NCBI GenBank assembly: GCA_963778165.1 | Contig: CAVZTE010000007.1 | Coordinates: forward strand, 310,001-374,000 | DNA: 64,000 nt | Reading direction: 5' to 3' | DNA from: Bog-756 sp963778165 | GTDB taxonomy: Bacteria; Actinomycetota; Acidimicrobiia; Acidimicrobiales; RAAP-2 | Notes under the pieces: generated by a model | Told to the model about the DNA's origin: nothing | What the model saw: only the letters and a program-made list of their open reading frames with translations | The model's database searches: none | Made by a program: the position numbers and the translations under genes | Part shown: piece after piece, positions 63,525-64,000 of the stretch | Numbering within the stretch: position 1 is the first letter of the stretch | Layout: every line of letters starts with the position of its first letter

Positions 63525-63953
63525 ATGTCACATCAAATGATCGGCGACGAACTCAACCGATTCCTCAGTTTCGGCACACGTACCGGCAAGTTGGCCACTG
63601 TACGCTCAGATGGAAGTCCCCATGTTGCTCCCGTCTGGTTCATCCTCGACGACGATGACTTGGTCTTTATGACCGGAGCTGAAACGGTAAAGGGGCGAGC
63701 CATGCTCCGCGACCCGCGGGTGGCTCTCTCCGTGGATGACGAGAGCCCGCCCTTCGCGTTTGCAACGATAGAAGGCGTTGTCTCGATAACGCGTGACCCG
63801 GATGAAATGCTTCCGTTGTCAATTGCCATCGCCCGCCGATATATGGGTGACGAGCGGGCAGAACAGTACGGGAGACGCAATGCGGTCGAAGGGGAGCTAC
63901 TGCTGCGCCTAAGTCGGCTCAAAGTCTCCGCCGTGGCAGCCATCGCTGACTAG
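63525..63953 (+). CDS. PPOX-class F420- or FMN-dependent oxidoreductase
   Basis: 142 residues, split beta-barrel: LSFGTRTGKLATVRSDGSPHVAPVWFILDDDDLVFMTG (about 14-51) has the flavin/deazaflavin binding strands, and SVDDESPPFAFATIEGVVSI the second half. Matches PPOX-class F420-dependent enzymes. The ATG (MSHQMIGDEL) is chosen for its leaderless box; the longer open frame upstream has no homology. Substrate unknown. Confidence 0.87.
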   Translation: MSHQMIGDELNRFLSFGTRTGKLATVRSDGSPHVAPVWFILDDDDLVFMTGAETVKGRAMLRDPRVALSVDDESPPFAFATIEGVVSITRDPDEMLPLSIAIARRYMGDERAEQYGRRNAVEGELLLRLSRLKVSAVAAIAD

Positions 63954-64000
63954 TCCAAGAGCCAAGTGAATGGCGGCACCGATATTCTCGATAGCCGGGG

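Overview
This window is strongly G+C-rich DNA from an actinobacterium. The evidence is a crgA / trpG-type amidotransferase / pknB / pbpA / pstP / fhaB / fhaA block in the order familiar from mycobacteria, a resuscitation-promoting-factor-like secreted protein, UvrD2-like helicase with an HRDC tail, several luciferase-like (LLM) and F420-type oxidoreductases, PspC/DUF1707 envelope-stress proteins and an MMPL exporter. Extracellular Thr-rich tails on PstP and PknB and many GTG starts suggest Acidimicrobiia, but that is inference. No rRNA, CRISPR array or intact mobile element is visible; there is one tRNA (Leu-CAG).

Layout. 0-2.2 kb: amino-acid ABC permease and ATPase, then a small cNMP-binding protein. 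2.3-9.5 kb: tRNA-Leu and the Ser/Thr-phosphorylation and cell-wall locus (fhaA, fhaB, pstP, a frame-disrupted pbpA, pknB), a glutamine amidotransferase and crgA; rodA and pknA are absent from the block. 9.6-20.3 kb: thiolase, thioesterase, ComF-like, two LLM enzymes, START-like protein, AlkA-type glycosylase, glucose-6-phosphate dehydrogenase, NERD, CBS, CbiX and an Rpf-like protein. 20.5-30.6 kb: an ArsP-like permease, a secreted berberine-bridge-type flavoprotein, a PspC-kinase/regulator/DUF427 operon facing PspC and DUF1707 genes, and a MacB-type exporter. 30.6-41.3 kb: a three-gene LLM operon, SDR, phytanoyl-CoA dioxygenase-like protein, UvrD helicase, acyl-CoA ligase. 41.3-54.1 kb: aldo/keto reductase, ABC-F, a drug-type ABC-2 exporter, SpoU methyltransferase, MBL protein, a second two-component system, a P450 and prolyl-tRNA synthetase. 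54.4-64 kb: VOC proteins, MMPL with two GAP-family proteins, then a looser, lower-G+C segment with several broken genes.

A recurrent signal ties the window together: many genes that start a transcription unit have a TAnnnT hexamer ending 6-9 nt before the start codon and no Shine-Dalgarno, the hallmark of leaderless transcription. It fixes several start codons (NERD, MBL, ABC-F, a TTG start for the drug-exporter ATPase) and exposes a 12-codon leader ORF coupled to a sensor kinase. Other points of interest are a His-rich tail hidden in the +1 frame of the permease gene, a palindromic operator at the thiolase promoter, a cluster of TCAGGG half-sites between the divergent PspC genes, and at least four genes with frame disruptions that may be assembly indels or real decay. 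Nothing here can be called an established new system.
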